From: GCA-002694895 sp964436345
GTDB taxonomy: Bacteria; Chloroflexota; Dehalococcoidia; Lucifugimonadales; GCA-002694895
Length of the DNA: 9,631 nucleotides
Direction: 5' to 3'
NCBI GenBank assembly: GCA_964436345.1
Contig: CAYTCC010000056.1
Location: forward strand, 1 to 9,631
In this document: piece after piece, positions 6,779 through 9,631 of the stretch
Layout: each line of letters opens with the position of its first letter
How positions within the stretch are numbered: position 1 is the stretch's first letter
The notes under the pieces: model-generated
Told to the model about the DNA's origin: nothing
The model's input: only the letters and a program-made list of their open reading frames with translations
Databases searched by the model: none
Position numbers and translations under genes: made by a program

Positions 6779-7452
6779 TTTTGATTATTTTTGTCATTTA
6801 TAATTTCACCATCTCGAAAAGATATAATTCTATTTGTTTGTTCAGCTATATGCGGCTCATGAGTAACTATCAGAACTGTCATTTTGGATTCTTTATTTAA
6901 GTTATTTAAAATTCCCATTATTTCGGACCCTGTTTTAGTATCAAGAGCACCAGTAGGCTCATCAGCCAATACTAATAATGGATTCTTAACCAGAGCTCTC
7001 GCAATTGACACTCTTTGTTGTTCTCCACCAGACATTTCAGCGGGTTTGTGATGCATTCTTTCTTCTAGTCCTACTTTGGTTAAAGCTTCAGTAGCCTTAT
7101 CTTTACTTTTGGGATTACTTGTATATGCTAATCCCATCATTACATTATCAAATGCGCTTATTCTTGGTAATAGATTGTATGTTTGAAATACAAATCCAAC
7201 TTTTTCACCTCTTATTTTTGCAAGTTGATTATCGTCTAGTTTCCCAACTTCTACATCGTCTAAGAAATAATCTCCGTAAGACGGGATATCAAGACATCCT
7301 AAAATGTTCATCATTGTTGATTTTCCTGATCCGGATGGTCCCATGATTGACGCAAATTCGCCTTGATCAATGTCTAGATTTACAGATTTTACCGCATTTA
7401 CGTTAATTCCAGATAATGTATAAGTTTTAGAAACATTTTTGAGTTTAATCAC
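6775..7452 (-). CDS. ABC exporter ATPase, MacB/LolD/YknY type
   Basis: Cytoplasmic nucleotide-binding subunit (225 residues, normal for the class) that drives the MacB-type permease encoded next. All ABC motifs are intact: Walker A GPSGSGKS at 38-45, Q-loop Gln90 in FVFQTYNLLP, the signature MSGGEQQR at 140-147, Walker B VLADEP at 161-166 with catalytic Glu165, D-loop GALD at 168-171, and switch His198 in VTHEP. The sequence around the signature and the FVFQTYNLLPRISAFDNV stretch place it with the MacB/LolD/FtsE-like group. The start is GTG, overlapping the adaptor's stop codon as GTGA. It is supported by AGAGGT 5 nt upstream, inside the adaptor gene, and by the canonical first strand MIKLKNVSKTY. 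It works as a dimer with two permease subunits; adaptor, ATPase and permease genes are in the same order as yknX-yknY-yknZ. Confidence 0.96.
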   Translation of the reverse strand: MIKLKNVSKTYTLSGINVNAVKSVNLDIDQGEFASIMGPSGSGKSTMMNILGCLDIPSYGDYFLDDVEVGKLDDNQLAKIRGEKVGFVFQTYNLLPRISAFDNVMMGLAYTSNPKSKDKATEALTKVGLEERMHHKPAEMSGGEQQRVSIARALVKNPLLVLADEPTGALDTKTGSEIMGILNNLNKESKMTVLIVTHEPHIAEQTNRIISFRDGEIINDKNNQK

Positions 7453-9623
7453 TTTCCACCTCTTTGGTTCTGATTATTTGTTCTTGGCTCAGCTGAAGGT
7501 GGCCCATCTCTTATATCTCTAGTTGGAATGTCTGGTACTTCCATTACAATCATATCGTCAGAGTTTATTCCACTTAATACTTCCACCCAGATAGCATCAG
7601 AATCTCCTATGGTAATTATTTTTTCAGTAATCTCTCCATTATTTATTATTTTTACTGTTGGATTGTCAAAAGTTCCGTATAAACTTTGTATTGGGATAAG
7701 ATTGATACCATATTTGGCTTTAGTGATTACGCGGGCAGTAGCACTTAGTCCGTCTTTTAACTTTATATTTCTAGGTATTTTGACAGAGATTTTAACTTGA
7801 AAAGATCTAACTCCTCCAGATGCAGTAGATGCAGAAGCCACATTAAATACCTCGCCATCTAGTTCAACATCTTTAAGAGCATCAGTTAGTATAATTGCTT
7901 TAAGATTTTGTTTTACGTACAACACATCAACTTCATCAACATCTCCAGTGAATTCAACATCATTGGGATTCGCAATATTAATTATTACATTATTTGTTGT
8001 AATCGTATCTCCTTCTTCGAATTTAATATCAGTTATAATTCCGTCGAACGGAGCCTTTAAAATAGCTCCAGAAAGAATGTTTTGTGCATTTTTAAGTAAA
8101 GCTTGAGTATTTTTTAATTGCGCTTCTTTCAAGTTTACTGTTTCTGTTTTTCCACCCATATTCATATCATCAAGTATTTCTTGTTTATCTTTAGTATCAG
8201 CTTCTAAGTGTTTTACATAAAATTCTTTTTTATTAATATCTAATTCTGATGGATTTTTTAATTTCAACAAATCTTCATTTAAGTTTTTCAATGTTTCTTT
8301 GTTAATAGTTAATTGATGTTTTAATTGTTCTTCTTTCTCTGTTTGTGATCTTGATAAAATCTCTTTATAAGTTTGATCAGCTGTTCTAAATAAAGCTGAT
8401 TTATTCTCGAATGTACTTTGCGAAGTAGCAATTGCCTTGTTTTTTTCGATATTTTTTTCATTTAAAGTTGTTATTGCTGTCTCATAATTATCCCAGGCAT
8501 CTTTCAATTCTTTTTTAATACATGTTTTACTAATTGTTACTGTACCTATAGTGTTTACAGGTAAAACGGGAGTGTTATCACATGTTATCCATATGTCTTT
8601 GCTAGATAATTCTTTTCCAATTGTAGAAGGGCTTAAATGTAGCCATCCATAAATGGTTAATTCACTCCATTCAGTGTTTATATTATCTATTGGATTGAGA
8701 TAGATATCTCTATTTATTGCATCCTCTGTAAATATCTGAGGTAAATTCGTATTCCATGATTTGAGAATTTCATCAGGGTTTATTAAATATTTTGTGTGTG
8801 TTTGAATTCCAAGCCATTTATTCAAGGTATCAAAATATTCGTTTTTATATTTTGTTATATCCTCTTCGTAAGGGTCTAAAGTTTTTCCCCATTGAGATTT
8901 TGTAAGATTTAAAGTTCTAACAGAATTATCTTTTGCTATTTTTGCAATGTCATAATTTGATTTTGCATTTTCCATGTCAACTTTTTTACCATTTTGCAAA
9001 TAATAATTTAAATCAAATTCAGATTTTAGAAGAGTTATTTTTGAATCAGAGATTGCTTTTTCTTTTATAGCAATCAGATTAGGATCACCTGTTTTTGTAT
9101 TATTCAAATCTTCTATTGCATCAAGTAGTGATGATTTAGTTAAACTTAATTGATATTCTGCAGAAGCAATCTGAGTATCTGTGTATGGTTTCTTAGCATC
9201 TTCTAGAGATTCTTTTGCAGCTTCAACATTTGCTAATGCCTGAGCTACATTTTTTTCTAATTCCGTAATTTTAATATCTTCAAGAGTGGCAAGAATATCT
9301 CCTTCAGAAACCGATGAGTTTTCATCCACATGAATCTTAGATATTTTGCCTGAACTCGTAAATGACAAGTCTTCATTAGTAGAAAATTTTAATTGGCCAC
9401 TAATTGAAACTTCTGATATAAGATCTCCTGTTTGCATCGAAATTATTTGCTGATTTTTTTCAACAATTGTATTATCGGATCCTACGTAGTTTTTGAATAC
9501 GAAGACTGAAATTAGAGTTGCGATTATAAAAAATGCAGATAACAATGAAATTTTGCCCATTTTCAAAATATTTAATTTTTTAATAAATGATAATGATGCA
9601 TTGATAATTGATTTAAAACGCAT
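7449..9623 (-). CDS. MacA/HlyD-family efflux adaptor with enlarged hairpin domain
   Basis: Membrane-fusion (adaptor) subunit of 724 residues, roughly twice the length of E. coli MacA. A membrane anchor lies at about 25-44, so the rest is extracytoplasmic. The first half of the lipoyl-like domain is at about 66-118 (SSGKISKIHVDENSSVSEGD), followed by a long helix to about 244. A non-coiled insert (about 245-375) carries 7 of the protein's 8 tryptophans and its only two cysteines (348, 368). Charged helices resume at about 375-515, and the second lipoyl half is AILKAPFDGIITDIKFEEGD (520-539). A beta-barrel (about 553-634) and a membrane-proximal domain (about 640-700) complete the fold. The tail is Pro/Asn/Gln-rich. 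It heads the exporter operon, with its stop overlapping the ATPase start. The ATG at 9623 has only 8 bases of sequence before it, so its ribosome-binding site, promoter and any in-frame upstream start cannot be judged; Met22 is an alternative start. Confidence 0.9.
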   Translation of the reverse strand: MRFKSIINASLSFIKKLNILKMGKISLLSAFFIIATLISVFVFKNYVGSDNTIVEKNQQIISMQTGDLISEVSISGQLKFSTNEDLSFTSSGKISKIHVDENSSVSEGDILATLEDIKITELEKNVAQALANVEAAKESLEDAKKPYTDTQIASAEYQLSLTKSSLLDAIEDLNNTKTGDPNLIAIKEKAISDSKITLLKSEFDLNYYLQNGKKVDMENAKSNYDIAKIAKDNSVRTLNLTKSQWGKTLDPYEEDITKYKNEYFDTLNKWLGIQTHTKYLINPDEILKSWNTNLPQIFTEDAINRDIYLNPIDNINTEWSELTIYGWLHLSPSTIGKELSSKDIWITCDNTPVLPVNTIGTVTISKTCIKKELKDAWDNYETAITTLNEKNIEKNKAIATSQSTFENKSALFRTADQTYKEILSRSQTEKEEQLKHQLTINKETLKNLNEDLLKLKNPSELDINKKEFYVKHLEADTKDKQEILDDMNMGGKTETVNLKEAQLKNTQALLKNAQNILSGAILKAPFDGIITDIKFEEGDTITTNNVIINIANPNDVEFTGDVDEVDVLYVKQNLKAIILTDALKDVELDGEVFNVASASTASGGVRSFQVKISVKIPRNIKLKDGLSATARVITKAKYGINLIPIQSLYGTFDNPTVKIINNGEITEKIITIGDSDAIWVEVLSGINSDDMIVMEVPDIPTRDIRDGPPSAEPRTNNQNQRGGK
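7458..7463 (-). promoter_or_regulatory. Shine-Dalgarno site for the GTG start of the ATPase gene
   Basis: On the minus strand AGAGGT lies 5 nt before the GTG at 7452, within the last codons of the adaptor gene. It decides in favour of this non-ATG start, which also forms the GTGA overlap with the adaptor's stop codon and gives the expected ABC N-terminus. Confidence 0.7.
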
Positions 9624-9631
9624 ATTTTTGA

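Noticed and set aside
6189..6803. Two plus-strand open frames (6189-6407 and 6504-6803) opposite the MacB-type permease gene
   Set aside because: Both are antisense to a gene with clear family signatures, and neither resembles a known protein.
7119..7800. Plus-strand open frames (7119-7346 and 7528-7800) opposite the ATPase and adaptor genes
   Set aside because: They are shadows of genes with intact motifs, and no plausible start signals or domains were seen.

Overview
This window is a compact, AT-rich stretch of bacterial DNA (about one third G+C by eye) using the standard bacterial code. It holds nine protein-coding genes and almost no intergenic space. No tRNA, rRNA, CRISPR array, insertion sequence or phage gene was seen. 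The protein families and split, YknXYZ-like efflux genes suggest a free-living, probably marine heterotroph. A low-GC Chloroflexota lineage of the SAR202 type is my best guess, but no taxonomic marker gene is present, so this is weak.

Layout. (1) Positions 2-1333, plus strand: the 3' end of a DppB-type permease gene followed with no gap by a complete DppC-type permease, the two membrane subunits of a peptide/nickel-class ABC importer. (2) Positions 1337-3316, minus strand: trmL (tRNA wobble-nucleotide 2'-O-methyltransferase), then an amidase-signature hydrolase 33 nt downstream. (3) Positions 3317-3443: the only sizeable intergenic region, a divergent promoter region. It has a perfect TATAAT placed so that trmL mRNA could be leaderless. 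(4) Positions 3444-4925, plus strand: an N-acyl-D-amino-acid deacylase (D-aminoacylase) with its metal ligands in place. (5) Positions 4926-9623, minus strand: a four-gene operon read from right to left. It encodes a long MacA/HlyD-type adaptor, a MacB/LolD-type ATPase, a MacB/FtsX-type permease, and a small membrane-anchored protein with a DUF5666-like C-terminal domain.

How they work together. The importer permeases, the amidase and the D-aminoacylase fit uptake and hydrolysis of peptides, amides or N-acylated (D-)amino acids, but they lie on different strands and are not one operon. The efflux genes are joined by 4-nt start/stop overlaps (GTGA, ATGA) and a 17-nt gap, and surely form one transcription unit whose promoter lies beyond the right edge. 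They should make a tripartite-like exporter of an unknown substrate. The most unusual element is the adaptor. It is about twice the length of E. coli MacA and carries a tryptophan-rich, two-cysteine insert of about 130 residues where the coiled-coil hairpin tip should be.

Most of the window is ordinary housekeeping and nutrient metabolism. I do not see a clearly new defence or mobile system.
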